Part shown: positions 38,716 to 47,202 of the stretch, piece by piece | How the letters are laid out: every line of letters starts with the position of its first letter | How positions within the stretch are numbered: position 1 is the stretch's first letter | Assembly (NCBI GenBank): GCA_016710685.1 | Contig: JADJVC010000002.1 | Coordinates: 868,001-932,000 of the forward strand | Length of the DNA: 64,000 nucleotides | Direction of reading: 5' to 3' | Source of the DNA: Flavobacteriales bacterium | GTDB taxonomy: Bacteria; Bacteroidota; Bacteroidia; Flavobacteriales_F; PHOS-HE28 | Made by a program: the position numbers and the translations under genes | The notes under the pieces: model-generated | The model's database searches: none | What the model was told of the DNA's origin: nothing | The model's input: only the letters and a program-made list of their open reading frames with translations

Positions 38716-39987
38716 TCACCCTCCCCAAACCACCTGCCCCTTCGCCACAACTCCCAACGCCTTGCCAGTAAATCGCTGGCCGACAAAGGGCGAATTTTTC
38801 GCAGGCCCAATGATGTCCGCCTCGCTGAATGACCAATCACGGTCCGGTGCGAACAGCGTGATCTCCATCTCTTCTCCAACCGCAATGTGCGGCACGGGCA
38901 GGCCCAGCACGGCGCGTGGCCCTTGGCAGAATCGTTCCGCAATGCGCAGGGTGCTCATCCGTCCTTTCAATGCCGTGGAAGCAGCAGCATAAGCCGTTTG
39001 TAGGCCGATGGCACCAAAAGCCGCCTGCGGGAATTCCACGCGCTTGTGGTCGATGTCTTCCGGCCGGTGATCGCTCACCACACAATCGATCGTGCCGTCT
39101 TTTACGGCTTCGCGAAGCGCCTCGATGTCCTTCGCACCGCGCAGGGGCGGCATCATTTTGAAGTTGGGGTCGTAGCCGCGCAGGCAACCGTCGTCGAGCA
39201 ATAAGTGGTGTGCGGCAACGCTGGCGGTAACGCGCAGTTTGCGGGCTTTCGCGTCGCGGATCAACTCCACCGCACCAGCCGTGGAAATGGTGGCCACATG
39301 CAACCGGCTTTCGGCATATTCCAACAGCCGCAGGTCGCGCGCCAAGTGGATCGTTTCAGCGATTTCCGGAATGCCGCGCAGGCCCAAGCGGGTGGCCATC
39401 ACGCTTTCGTTCATTTGGCCTTGGGCCGCCATTTCAGGGTCCATGGCGAAGGCCATCACGGTAGCGTCGATGTTGCGCGCGTATTGCAGCGCGATCAGCA
39501 TCAGGCGGTTGTTGCGCACGGCGTTCAGGTCATCGGAAAAGGCCACTGCACCGGCCTTTTTCATGTCGTGCAGCTCGGCCAATTGTTCGCCGCGCAGCCC
39601 TTGGGTCAATGCCCCGATGGGAAGTAGACGCACTGCATGTCCTTTCGCTTTTTGCAACAGGGCTTCAACATGGGTGCTGTGGTCCACGGGTGGATGTGTG
39701 CTCGGCATCACGGCCACGGCGGTGAAGCCCCCGGCGGCTGCGGCATCCAGCCCGATGGTGATGCCTTGTTTGTACTCTTCGCCCGGCTCACGGAAATGCG
39801 CGCGCAGGTCCACCCAGCCGGGGCTGGCGTGCAGTCCTTCCATGCGCACTTCCTCGGCCTTGCCTTTCGGAAGTTTCGCACCGGCCTCCTTCAACCGGCC
39901 ATTCACGATCAGCAGGTCCGTACAGGTTTTGTGCAACGGACCTCCGGGGTCCAGCACCGTTACGTCGCGCAGCAGCAGGTCCTTCAT
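38716..39987 (-). CDS. Dihydroorotase-like amidohydrolase, metal site degraded
   Basis: 423-aa type I dihydroorotase homologue (pyrimidine synthesis: carbamoyl aspartate to dihydroorotate). Family features: SPGWVDLRAHFREPGEEYKQG, AAAAGGFTAVAVMPSTHPP, GAVAFSDD, TASVAAHHLLLDDG, VVSDHRPEDIDHKRVEFPQA and FGAIGLQTAYA. The metal-binding HxH at the end of the first strand is R62-A-H64, so the first histidine is lost, and the usual TDHAPH is SDHRPE. It may therefore be a catalytically dead, structural partner such as those bound to aspartate carbamoyltransferase, or an enzyme with another substrate. The start overlaps the BatA-type gene stop by ATGA. No other pyr gene is nearby. Confidence 0.83.
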   Translation of the reverse strand: MKDLLLRDVTVLDPGGPLHKTCTDLLIVNGRLKEAGAKLPKGKAEEVRMEGLHASPGWVDLRAHFREPGEEYKQGITIGLDAAAAGGFTAVAVMPSTHPPVDHSTHVEALLQKAKGHAVRLLPIGALTQGLRGEQLAELHDMKKAGAVAFSDDLNAVRNNRLMLIALQYARNIDATVMAFAMDPEMAAQGQMNESVMATRLGLRGIPEIAETIHLARDLRLLEYAESRLHVATISTAGAVELIRDAKARKLRVTASVAAHHLLLDDGCLRGYDPNFKMMPPLRGAKDIEALREAVKDGTIDCVVSDHRPEDIDHKRVEFPQAAFGAIGLQTAYAAASTALKGRMSTLRIAERFCQGPRAVLGLPVPHIAVGEEMEITLFAPDRDWSFSEADIIGPAKNSPFVGQRFTGKALGVVAKGQVVWGG

Positions 39988-42017
39988 TTGGAAAAGCGGA
40001 TCAACACTGTTTCGAGCACTAAGAAAACCAATGCGGCGATAATGAACCAGATCCAGAGCTTACTGCCCTTGTCCAGTTCGGACAAGCTGGCCGCCATGCT
40101 ATCTCCTTTCATGTCGAGCACACTGATGGTGTTCAATCCTTTCGCCTTCAATGCTTCCCGCAGTTCATCAGCTGTGTACGCGGCCAAGTCGCCTTCGCCA
40201 CGCGGCGGGTTCAGGGCCACCACTTCCAAGGTGTCGCTGCCGTTGGTAACGGCATAAGGTCCGGGCTGCAGCTCGGCATCGTGCAGCACCAACGAAGAGC
40301 CTTGCATGGTGCGGCGCACTTCAGGAATAATGTCCGTGCCACCAGGGCCCAGCAGGTGCGAAACCGCATCACCGCTCAGGTCAACGCCGTCCAAAGGAAT
40401 GGTGGCTTCATCGCCGATCACGTGGCTCAGCGGGCCTGCGGGGCGAGCCAATTCAGCCATGCGCAATAGCGAGGTGACGAACAGTGCGTGCCGAGCGAAA
40501 TTGCCACCGGCAGGGGCGAGGGGCGACGCGCAGAAATAGGCGCGGCCCTTGGCAGCATGAACCGCGCAGAGGAAGGCGGAACCGTCTTGGAGACGCAGCA
40601 ACGCATCGGCTGCGGGCGGCGGAGAAAGGCGATAACGGGCGCGCACTTGGGGCAGGTCCACGTTAGCGGGCATGGTGCTGAAAACGTCGCGGAAGAACGG
40701 TGCGTCCAAGTCGATGCGGGCCACTTTAACCGTGTTGGTGTCCAACGTACTGAAGCCGGTGCCGAAGAGTCCCAGCGCATTGCGATAACTGGTTAAGTCC
40801 GCGCCCATGGCGGGATACAGCGCCAATGAACCGCCGCCTTCCGTGAAGCCACGCAGTGCGTTCGCCAGTCCGCTGGGAATTTCCGGCAGGCCATTCAGCA
40901 CCACCAGGTCCTGTTTGGCCAATGCGCCCAGATCCAATTGACGCCAAGGCTGCACGGTGAAGTTGTGCAAGCTGTCGCCGCTGAAAATGGCCTTGATGTC
41001 CGCATCGCCGGGCGCGTCGGCGGCTACCAGCATCACGTTCAGCTTGCTGGCTGTATGCCAAGCGATGTTGTACGTATTGTCGAATATGATGGGCCGGTCC
41101 TCAATGCTCAGTTGCGCGTAGTGATTCCCCGGCGCGTCGTTGTAGAAATGCAGCACGCTGTCTGCCACGGCGCCGGCTTCCATGGTGATAGCGGCCATCG
41201 CGCGCTGTCGCCCGTCGATGGTCAAGCGGAGCGGCACATCGCGCACGGGGCCGTCCGCGTGGTTGCGCACGCGTACATGCAAGGCTTCGGCCTGTCCCAA
41301 GCGCCTAACGGGACTTTCAAACCAAGCGGAATCGATGGAAAGGTTGTCCGTTGCTGAAGCTTCCAGCGGAACGATCACTGTACGCACGGCGGTATCGTTG
41401 GTCCATGCGTCCACATCGGTAATGTTGCGCTGCAGGTCGGTGAAGAGGAAGGCTTGCCTGCCAAGAAGGTCGCTCTGGGCGAGGGCTTCGCGCTGGCGCA
41501 GCATCACCTGCGAAAGCGGTTTCGCATAAGGCCCGGCATCCACTTGGCTAACCGCGGCGAGCGCTTCATCGCGGCCAAGCAGCAATTGCTGGCGGCCTTC
41601 CATGCGGTTGGTAAGCACTTGGAAACGGTCGGTGCGCCCGAATGCCATGACTGTTTGCTGCGCATCCGATCGGGCTTGGTCCAATAAGCGGCCCTTGGGG
41701 TTCTGGCCATCCATGCTCCAGCTGTCGTCCAAGTAAAGGCCCACGGCGCGTTGTCCCGGAGCGGTCGTGCCGGCGGAGCTTTTCAAGTAGGGCTGCGCGA
41801 AAGCGAACACCAAGCAGGCCAGCGCCAAGAGGCGGGCCAAGAGCACCAGCCAGTGCCGCACCTTCTTCCGCGAGCGCGTCTGTTGGGTCACCTCCTGCAA
41901 GAAGCGCACGTTCGGGAAATCGATCCGCTTGAACCGCCGCAATTGGAAGAGGTGGATGAGCACCGGAATGGCCAACGCGGTAAGCGCCCAGAGGAAGGAA
42001 GGGTAGAGGAAGGCCAT
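39984..42017 (-). CDS. BatA-domain membrane protein
   Basis: 677-aa protein. The N terminus AFLYPSFLWALTALAIPVLI and HLFQLRRFKRIDFPNVRFL is the BatA (aerotolerance) double-membrane module. A second span follows at about 57-75 (VLLARLLALACLVFAFAQPY). A von Willebrand A-like part follows (GLYLDDSWSMDGQNPKG holds the MIDAS-like DxSxS), then long extracytoplasmic beta domains, and a last membrane span at the C terminus (WFIIAALVFLVLETVLI). By family it belongs to MoxR-associated envelope proteins, though the moxR gene here is 16 kb away. A TACTTTCG box ends 7 bases before the ATG. It overlaps the dihydroorotase-like gene by ATGA. Confidence 0.85.
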   Translation of the reverse strand: MAFLYPSFLWALTALAIPVLIHLFQLRRFKRIDFPNVRFLQEVTQQTRSRKKVRHWLVLLARLLALACLVFAFAQPYLKSSAGTTAPGQRAVGLYLDDSWSMDGQNPKGRLLDQARSDAQQTVMAFGRTDRFQVLTNRMEGRQQLLLGRDEALAAVSQVDAGPYAKPLSQVMLRQREALAQSDLLGRQAFLFTDLQRNITDVDAWTNDTAVRTVIVPLEASATDNLSIDSAWFESPVRRLGQAEALHVRVRNHADGPVRDVPLRLTIDGRQRAMAAITMEAGAVADSVLHFYNDAPGNHYAQLSIEDRPIIFDNTYNIAWHTASKLNVMLVAADAPGDADIKAIFSGDSLHNFTVQPWRQLDLGALAKQDLVVLNGLPEIPSGLANALRGFTEGGGSLALYPAMGADLTSYRNALGLFGTGFSTLDTNTVKVARIDLDAPFFRDVFSTMPANVDLPQVRARYRLSPPPAADALLRLQDGSAFLCAVHAAKGRAYFCASPLAPAGGNFARHALFVTSLLRMAELARPAGPLSHVIGDEATIPLDGVDLSGDAVSHLLGPGGTDIIPEVRRTMQGSSLVLHDAELQPGPYAVTNGSDTLEVVALNPPRGEGDLAAYTADELREALKAKGLNTISVLDMKGDSMAASLSELDKGSKLWIWFIIAALVFLVLETVLIRFSK

Positions 42018-42024
42018 GGGGCCG

Positions 42025-42032
42025 CGAAAGTA
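42025..42032 (-). promoter_or_regulatory. Putative -7 box of the BatA gene
   Basis: TACTTTCG on the minus strand is followed by CGGCCCC and the ATG at 42017. The same geometry is seen at def and rimO. Confidence 0.4.
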
Positions 42033-42080
42033 ACGCGGCGCGGGTGAGGGCTATGAACCGCGGATTGCGCCGGGATCTTT

Positions 42081-42498
42081 GCTCACTTCGTTCGGGGTTT
42101 TAGCCGCAGATTTCGCCGATTACGCCGATGCTGCATTGGGGGGCGCGGGCGAGTTGCACACATAACGTCTGCGGCGAAAAATCTGTGTAATCTGCGCAAT
42201 CTGCGGCCCCTATTCGCGGCCACGGTTTCCGGGTTTGAGCCGCAGATTTCGCCGATTACGCCGATGCTGCATTGCAGTGCGCCGTGAGGGGATTGATTGG
42301 CAGAGTGCGTTGTTATTTATGCTCACTTCGTTCGGGGTTATAGTCACAGATTTCGCCGATTACGCCGATGCTGCATTGCGGGGCGTCGGCGCGTTGCACA
42401 CACAATGCCTGCGGCGGAAAAATCTATGTAATCTACGCGATCTGCGGCCCCTATTCGGGCCCACGTTTCCCTGTTAAAGGCCACAGATTTCGCCGATG
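42081..42498. repeat. Left repeat array beside the GxxExxY gene
   Basis: A unit of about 160 bases occurs twice (about 42081-42240 and 42321-42484), beginning GCTCACTTCGTTCGGGGTT. Its core CAGATTTCGCC-GATTACGCCGATG occurs at 42107-42130, 42243-42266 and 42347-42370, with a shortened copy at 42484-42498. Within each unit the far end (AATCTG.GTAATCTGCGC.ATCTGCGGC) is a near inverted copy of the start, so each unit could fold into a long hairpin. No gene is present in 42018-42530. Confidence 0.8.
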
Positions 42499-42530
42499 AA
42501 AACAAACGCCTGGTGAGGAATGCGGAGAAC

Positions 42531-42908
42531 CTACCGCTTAGAGCGCACCATGCGCTTAACCTCAAGCGATTCACGACCGAAATTCAAGATCAAGCCACGC
42601 TCCATTCCTGTTACCTTCAAGTAATTCAACATCTGGGCTTCCTCCAACGACGCGATCGCTTTCAAAGCCTTCAGTTCAACCACCACGCAGCCATAGCAAA
42701 TGAAATCGGCCCGGAAGATCGTAGCCAGTGTCTCTCCCTTATACACCACAGCCAACTGTACCTCATGAGCGAACGGCAACCCGCGGCGCTGAAATTCCAT
42801 CGCCAAGGCCTCATGATAAACGCTTTCCAGGAAACCCGTACCCAGGACCGTATGCACTTCCATCGCCGCACCAATGATCCGGTAAGTCTGCAAGTCCCGT
42901 TCTTCCAT
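42531..42908 (-). CDS. GxxExxY protein
   Basis: 125 aa from the chosen start MEERDLQTYRIIGAAMEVH. The name-giving motif is GTGFLESVYHEAL; it is followed by FRADFICYGCVVVELKA, a PD-(D/E)xK-like D...ExK arrangement (RADF, VVELKA). The family is small, widespread in Bacteroidota and uncharacterised; a nuclease-like fold has been suggested. An ATG nine codons upstream (42935) is possible, but the CATATTTG-like box just upstream of 42908 favours the later one. Flanked on both sides by oppositely oriented copies of the same repeat, with no neighbour in an operon. Function unknown. Confidence 0.88.
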   Translation of the reverse strand: MEERDLQTYRIIGAAMEVHTVLGTGFLESVYHEALAMEFQRRGLPFAHEVQLAVVYKGETLATIFRADFICYGCVVVELKALKAIASLEEAQMLNYLKVTGMERGLILNFGRESLEVKRMVRSKR

Positions 42909-42992
42909 CACCATCAAATATGAGGAACAAATCAAGATAAATGAGCGCTGTTGAAAAACGGTGTCCGAATTTTCAAGTCGGCAGCCGGCATT

Positions 42993-43270
42993 ATCGGCGT
43001 AATCGGCGCAATCTGCGGCTGTTCAAGTCGGCAGCCGTCCTTAAGACCGAAGGTCATCTGCGGCTGTTGAAGTCGGCAGCCGTCCTTCCGACCGCAGGTC
43101 ATCTGCGCCCATCAGTTTCCTTCGTCGGCAGCCGGTATTCATCGGCGTAATCGGCGAAATCTGTGGCTGTTCAAGTCGGCAGTCCTCCTTTAGACCGCAG
43201 GTCATCTGCGCCATTCAGTTTCCTTCGTCGGCAGCCGGAATTTATCGGCGAAATCGGCGCAATCTGCGGC
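42993..43270. repeat. Right repeat array beside the GxxExxY gene (inverted relative to the left array)
   Basis: Three copies of a 27-base word starting ATCGGCG(T/A)AATCGGCG lie at 42993-43019, 43141-43167 and 43244-43270. They are the reverse complement of the left-array core plus GCC; the copy at 43141 starts with an exact 24-base complement. Interspersed are AAGTCGGCAGCCG and GACCGCAGGTCATCTGCG words. No gene in 42936-43318. Confidence 0.8.
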
Positions 43271-43318
43271 TGTTCAAATGGCAGTCGTCATTCCGCATAA
43301 TCCCCGACACTCCTCCTA

Positions 43319-44998
43319 TCAGGAATCCGCAGCTTCCCCCCTCAACTTACTATGCCCCCGGCTATAAAAGAAGTACACCAACAAACCCAGCACCATCCAG
43401 CCGAAGAACACCTCCCAGCTCTTCGCGGGGATCTCGATCATCAAATACGCGCAGCTCAGCATACCGATGCAAGGGATCAAGGAATACCTCTTGCGGAAAG
43501 CCAGCACCGAAGTCCCCAAAGCGAACACGGCAAAGGCAGTCAATAGCATAGCCTGCCGGTCCAAGTGCATGCTCGTCACCGCGTTCAGCAGCCGTTCATG
43601 GTCCAAATAGAAATAGAAGAGCACCAGCAAGGGCAGCAGGTACCGGCTGTTGATGTAGGGGATCTGGAAACGCTTGCGGCCCGAAGCATCCACGCGGTCC
43701 AAACGGGGCAGCAGCAAAACGCCACCGCACACCATGGTAAAAGCGAACAGCGTGCCGATGGAAGTAAGGTCAGTAATGATGCCGCTGGGTGCGAAAAGTG
43801 CCGGAATTCCCACGAGCAACCCGGTAACGATGGTCGCAAAAGCAGGCGTGCCGAACTTGCGGTGCAGGTGCCCGAAGCGCGGGGGCAACAGCCCGTCGCG
43901 GCTCATGCTCATCCAAATGCGGGGCTGGCCCAGCTGGAATACGAGCAGCACGCTGGTGGCGGCGATCACCGCGCCAATGCTCACGGCAAAGCCGAACGCG
44001 GGCAGGTTCACCTTTTCAAAAACGAACGCCAGCGGATCCATCACGCCTTTGAATTCCGTGTAGGGCACCATGCCGGTCAACACCAAAGCCGTAACGCAGT
44101 AGATCACCGTGCAGATGATCAATGCGTACATCATGCTGCGCGGCAGGTCGCGTTGCGGGTCCTTGCATTCTTCCGCCGTAGTGCTGATGGCGTCGAAGCC
44201 GATGTAGGCGAAGAACACCGCGCTCACGCCCTTCAGCACGCCGCCCATGCCGTTGGGCAGAAAGGGCACGTAGTTGCCGCCCTTGATGTAGTAAAATCCG
44301 ACAAGCGCCACAGCGGCCAGCAGCACGAGCTTCAGCATCACCATGGCGTTTGCGGCTTTTCGGCTCTCGTGGATGCCGATGTACACCAGCGCGGTAACAG
44401 CCACCACGATCAAGGCGGCGGGCACGTTCATGATCACATGCCAGCCGGCGATCACCGGTGCCGTGGCCCAAGCCAGCCCTTCGGTGGATTGCCCGGAAAG
44501 CACGGCTTGGTCGAACACTTCCTTCGCCGTTAACGGATCCGCCGTGAGCCACGTGGGTAAAAAGATGCCGAAAGCGGCGAGGATGTTGGTGAAATAGCTG
44601 CTCCAGGAGATCGCCACCACCACGTTGCCGATGGCATATTCCAAGATCAGCGCCCAGCCGATGATCCATGCCACCACCTCGCCAAAGGTCACGTAGCTGT
44701 AGGTGTATGCGCTGCCGCTCACGGGTACGCGCCCGGCGAACTCCGCGTAACACAGCGCCGTAAATCCGCATACCGCCGCCGTAATGATGAAGAGGAACAC
44801 CACGCCCGGACCGCCCTCGTAAGCCGCTGCGCCCACGGTACTGAAAATCCCCGCGCCGATAACAGCCGCCACGCCGAGGAACGTAAGGTCGCGCACGGTA
44901 AGCGTGCGGTGCATGCCGTGGCCGCCGTCCGCCTCGCGTTGCTCATGCTCGCGCGTGATGCGTTCCACGGATTTCTTGCGGAAGAGTGGGTTGGCCAT
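43319..44998 (-). CDS. APC-superfamily amino-acid permease
   Basis: 559-aa inner-membrane transporter with 12 or more predicted spans. The first span motif is LTFLGVAAVIGAGIFSTVG; FVPVSGSAYTYSY-like sequence at FAGRVPVSGSAYTYSYVTF and the GFDAISTTAEECKDPQRDLP loop are typical of the cationic amino-acid transporter branch (YfnA/CAT). Substrate probably a neutral or cationic amino acid, exchanged or symported with protons. The start MANPLFRKKS at 44998 is chosen over a far longer open frame because the upstream part is unrelated sequence antisense to the NTF2-like gene. A TACTTTG box lies about 20 bases upstream. Confidence 0.9.
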   Translation of the reverse strand: MANPLFRKKSVERITREHEQREADGGHGMHRTLTVRDLTFLGVAAVIGAGIFSTVGAAAYEGGPGVVFLFIITAAVCGFTALCYAEFAGRVPVSGSAYTYSYVTFGEVVAWIIGWALILEYAIGNVVVAISWSSYFTNILAAFGIFLPTWLTADPLTAKEVFDQAVLSGQSTEGLAWATAPVIAGWHVIMNVPAALIVVAVTALVYIGIHESRKAANAMVMLKLVLLAAVALVGFYYIKGGNYVPFLPNGMGGVLKGVSAVFFAYIGFDAISTTAEECKDPQRDLPRSMMYALIICTVIYCVTALVLTGMVPYTEFKGVMDPLAFVFEKVNLPAFGFAVSIGAVIAATSVLLVFQLGQPRIWMSMSRDGLLPPRFGHLHRKFGTPAFATIVTGLLVGIPALFAPSGIITDLTSIGTLFAFTMVCGGVLLLPRLDRVDASGRKRFQIPYINSRYLLPLLVLFYFYLDHERLLNAVTSMHLDRQAMLLTAFAVFALGTSVLAFRKRYSLIPCIGMLSCAYLMIEIPAKSWEVFFGWMVLGLLVYFFYSRGHSKLRGEAADS

Positions 44999-45193
44999 GG
45001 GCGGTGGAAGAGGGGGCAAAGTAGGGAATGACAGGGAAGGGATGGAAAGAAGGTGTGCATTGGCTTTCACAGGACGTGGTGGCTGGCATCCTAACTTTGT
45101 GTTGCCTGCAAACCAGATCACCGCAGGAGATTCGTTCTGCGCCACGGAAAGACGCCATACCGAAGTGCAACCATCAGCAACGAGCCCCAAAAA

Positions 45194-45540
45194 ATGGAAG
45201 CCAAAGAATTTGCCCGCCAATGGATCGAATCCTGGAATTCCCACGACATGGACGCGATCCTCGCCCACTATGCCGAGGACATCGAGATCACAACGCCCAT
45301 GATCAAACTGGCGGCGGGCATCGACAGCGGCACCTTGAAAGGCAAAACGGCCGTGGCCGACTATTGGCGGAAAGCGCTGGCCAAGATCCCGGACCTGCAC
45401 TTCGAGCTATTGGACGTCACCGAAAGCATTGGGGCCATCGCGCTGTACTACACCTCGGTGATGAACAAAAGGCCATCGAGGTGATGTACTTTAACGATGA
45501 AGGGAAGGTGAAGAAGATGATGGCGTTTTATACCGGGTAG
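45194..45540 (+). CDS. NTF2-like / SnoaL-like small protein (one frameshift)
   Basis: 115-aa cone-shaped NTF2-fold protein (EAKEFARQWIESWNSHDMDA, ILAHYAEDIEITTPM, LKGKTAVADYWRKAL, KKMMAFYTG). Such proteins bind small hydrophobic molecules or act as isomerases; the role here is unknown. The frame breaks at an A-run of four at 45467-45470. The duplicated copy at 46997 has five A and stays in frame, so this copy lost one A or it was miscalled. The last 112 bases are repeated 1.57 kb downstream. A perfect TAACTTTG box at 45092-45099 could be the promoter. Confidence 0.8.
45429..45540 (+). repeat. Left copy of a 112/113-bp direct repeat (3' end of the NTF2-like gene)
   Basis: It matches 46997-47109 with three substitutions and one A indel. 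Together they bracket about 1.46 kb containing the ORF6N and uracil-DNA glycosylase genes. Confidence 0.85.
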
Positions 45541-45575
45541 CACTCATTCATTCCAATTTCGTCCGTCCAACACGC

Positions 45576-46135
45576 TTATATCCTGCTTCTGGCCGCGCTT
45601 TCACGTTTTCCTTGGCGATGCGCCAGAAGCACTCGCTCGGTCTCGCGCTTTTCCATCTGTTTCAGGTAGCGGAAGATCACTGGATTTTGCCCGCATGTTC
45701 CTTGGAGCTGTTCCGCAGTTTTTCCAATTCCAGGATCAGATCTTTGTGCGTAAGGAGCATTTCGCGCATGCGGGTAAATAGCCGAATAATCTGTATGTTC
45801 ACCGCGATCGCCCTTTCGGAGTTCAGTACGCTCGATAGTTGCGCGACCCCATTTTCGGTGAAGGCGTAGGGCGCATAACGAAGACCCTGTTTGATGCTCG
45901 GATTGGAGGTGCCAAATTGGCTCCTCCATTCTTCCAGCTCTGCTTTGGACAGCTCGAACATGAAGTCGTCAGGGAAACGCGAGGCGTTCCGTTTCACTTG
46001 CCGCTTCAATTGCTTTACTTCCACACCGTATAGTTCCGCAAGGTCGCGGTCCAGCATCACCTTATGGCCTCGGATGAAGTGGATCCGACGTTCCAAGACC
46101 TCATCTGGAATTTGCACCTTGGATTTTTTGGTCAT
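45576..46135 (-). CDS. ORF6N-domain protein (one frameshift)
   Basis: 186 aa when read through a frameshift. The ORF6N DNA-binding domain comes first (LERRIHFIRGHKVMLDRDLA, ELYGVEVKQLKRQVKRNASR, FPDDFMFEL), then a helical linker (LNSERAIAVNIQIIRLFTRM) and a coiled coil ending VIFRYLKQMEKRETERV. A missing G in the pair at 45682-45683 (plus strand) makes the frame stop early at KEHAGKIQ; restoring it gives GKIPVIFRYLKQ. ORF6N proteins occur in phages and accessory regions and resemble KilA-N/Roi regulators; no target is known. TATCTTCG, a -7-like box, ends 4 bases before the ATG. Confidence 0.83.
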
Positions 46136-46139
46136 GCAG

Positions 46140-46147
46140 CGAAGATA
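46140..46147 (-). promoter_or_regulatory. Putative -7 box of the ORF6N gene
   Basis: TATCTTCG on the minus strand lies 4 bases before the ATG at 46135. It matches the close-to-start box seen in other genes here. Confidence 0.35.
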
Positions 46148-46171
46148 AATGACACTTTACCTCGGCAAGAG

Positions 46172-46915
46172 TTAGGCCAATGCCGCCCTCAACCGCAGCC
46201 AATCCCCTTGCATCAGTTCCCAGCCACTCCCGTTGTTGGGTTCGGCGCGTTGCCTCCCAACTTGGCCCAAACGACCGGGATGGTACATGGCAAAAAGACG
46301 AGGGCCGTCTATTCCTAACGAAATAGGGCCTTCGAGGGATAACTGGCCAAACGGGAGTTTCAAAAGTTCTCCGATCGTGGGGTCGTCCGATTGGTAGGCT
46401 TTCAGCACCGCACGTGCAGGTACCACACCCAATGTTACGATTGCCTTGGGTTTCACAATGTCGATCAAAGGTTTCAGGAACCGTGTTCCACAATTGGCGA
46501 TCACACTGCCGGGGTTGGCCGCATTCATTTCTCCCGGTTTCATGCACAGAACGGCGTTGGTAATGAAAATGCCTTTGCCCGTGTTCCCGGTAGGTAATCC
46601 GATGTCACGACCAATAAGCTTGGTGAGTTCGCGCAGGTAAAAATTGGTCGCGGTGGAGTAGTCGCTGGCTTTGGCATCTTTGGCCAAAGTCCTCGGCTCA
46701 ATCTGGCCTTTGTCCCGTGCATAGATCTCTTGGTTGCTGAAGTCCTGCGCCACGATCATCAAGTCGGCATCGAGGTCATTGGCCCACGTGCTGTAGTTGC
46801 CGATCTGGTCGGTATCGCATCCAAGCTTGAATTGATTTAAGTAGCCCTTATCGGAACAGGCACTGCAATCCTTGCGTTGCTGTACGAGGTTTTTGTAGTC
46901 TGCTTGCTTGGTCAT
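46172..46915 (-). CDS. Uracil-DNA glycosylase-superfamily protein
   Basis: 247-aa protein. An N-terminal cysteine pair (CSACSDKGYL) is followed by LMIVAQDFS where UDG superfamily members have the first active-site loop, then GIFITNAVLCMKPGEMNAAN, a central Cys (ANCGTRFL), KAIVTLGVVPARAVL and the final loop AMYHPGR. This arrangement recalls iron-sulfur family 4/5 glycosylases, although the catalytic loop is divergent (VAQDF rather than GEAPG). Expected role is removal of uracil or another damaged base. It lies inside the segment bracketed by the NTF2 direct repeat. Confidence 0.78.
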   Translation of the reverse strand: MTKQADYKNLVQQRKDCSACSDKGYLNQFKLGCDTDQIGNYSTWANDLDADLMIVAQDFSNQEIYARDKGQIEPRTLAKDAKASDYSTATNFYLRELTKLIGRDIGLPTGNTGKGIFITNAVLCMKPGEMNAANPGSVIANCGTRFLKPLIDIVKPKAIVTLGVVPARAVLKAYQSDDPTIGELLKLPFGQLSLEGPISLGIDGPRLFAMYHPGRLGQVGRQRAEPNNGSGWELMQGDWLRLRAALA

Positions 46916-46996
46916 GGCTGTGATTGTTCAAATGGTATGCGTTTTGGGTACACTTGTTTGGACAACCACCTGCACGAGCGAGGACGCTCGCGCGAG

Positions 46997-47109
46997 TTGG
47001 GGCCATCGCGCTGTACTACACCTCGGTGATGAACAAAAAGGCAATCGAGGTGATGTACTTTAACGATGAAGGGAAAGTGAAGAAGATGATGGCGTTTTAT
47101 ACGGGGTAG
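46997..47109 (+). pseudogene. Duplicated 3' fragment of the NTF2-like gene
   Basis: It encodes only the C-terminal part GAIALYYTSVMNKKAIEVMY to FYTG. It is 97 percent identical to 45429-45540 with an intact five-A run. No start region, so it is non-functional. Confidence 0.85.
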
Positions 47110-47202
47110 GAGTGTAGTCAAATTAATCCCGCAAGTCTTCCCGGCCAACCCGATCCGGAGTTCCATAAACATAGCCGGGGCGACTTGTGGCACCTCGGTT
47201 AA

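Noticed and set aside
44999..45400. 134-codon N-terminal extension of the permease
   Set aside because: It is antisense to the NTF2-like gene and precedes the standard start MANPLFRKKS and the first membrane span.
45028..45540. Longer plus-strand frame starting before the NTF2-like gene
   Set aside because: Only its last part is real NTF2 sequence, entered through the A-run frameshift; the upstream part is out of frame with MEAKEFARQW.
47110..47200. Possible short protein-coding remnant downstream of the riboswitch-like element
   Set aside because: Two minus-strand frames are open for about 30 codons, but neither shows a recognisable family, so no gene is called.
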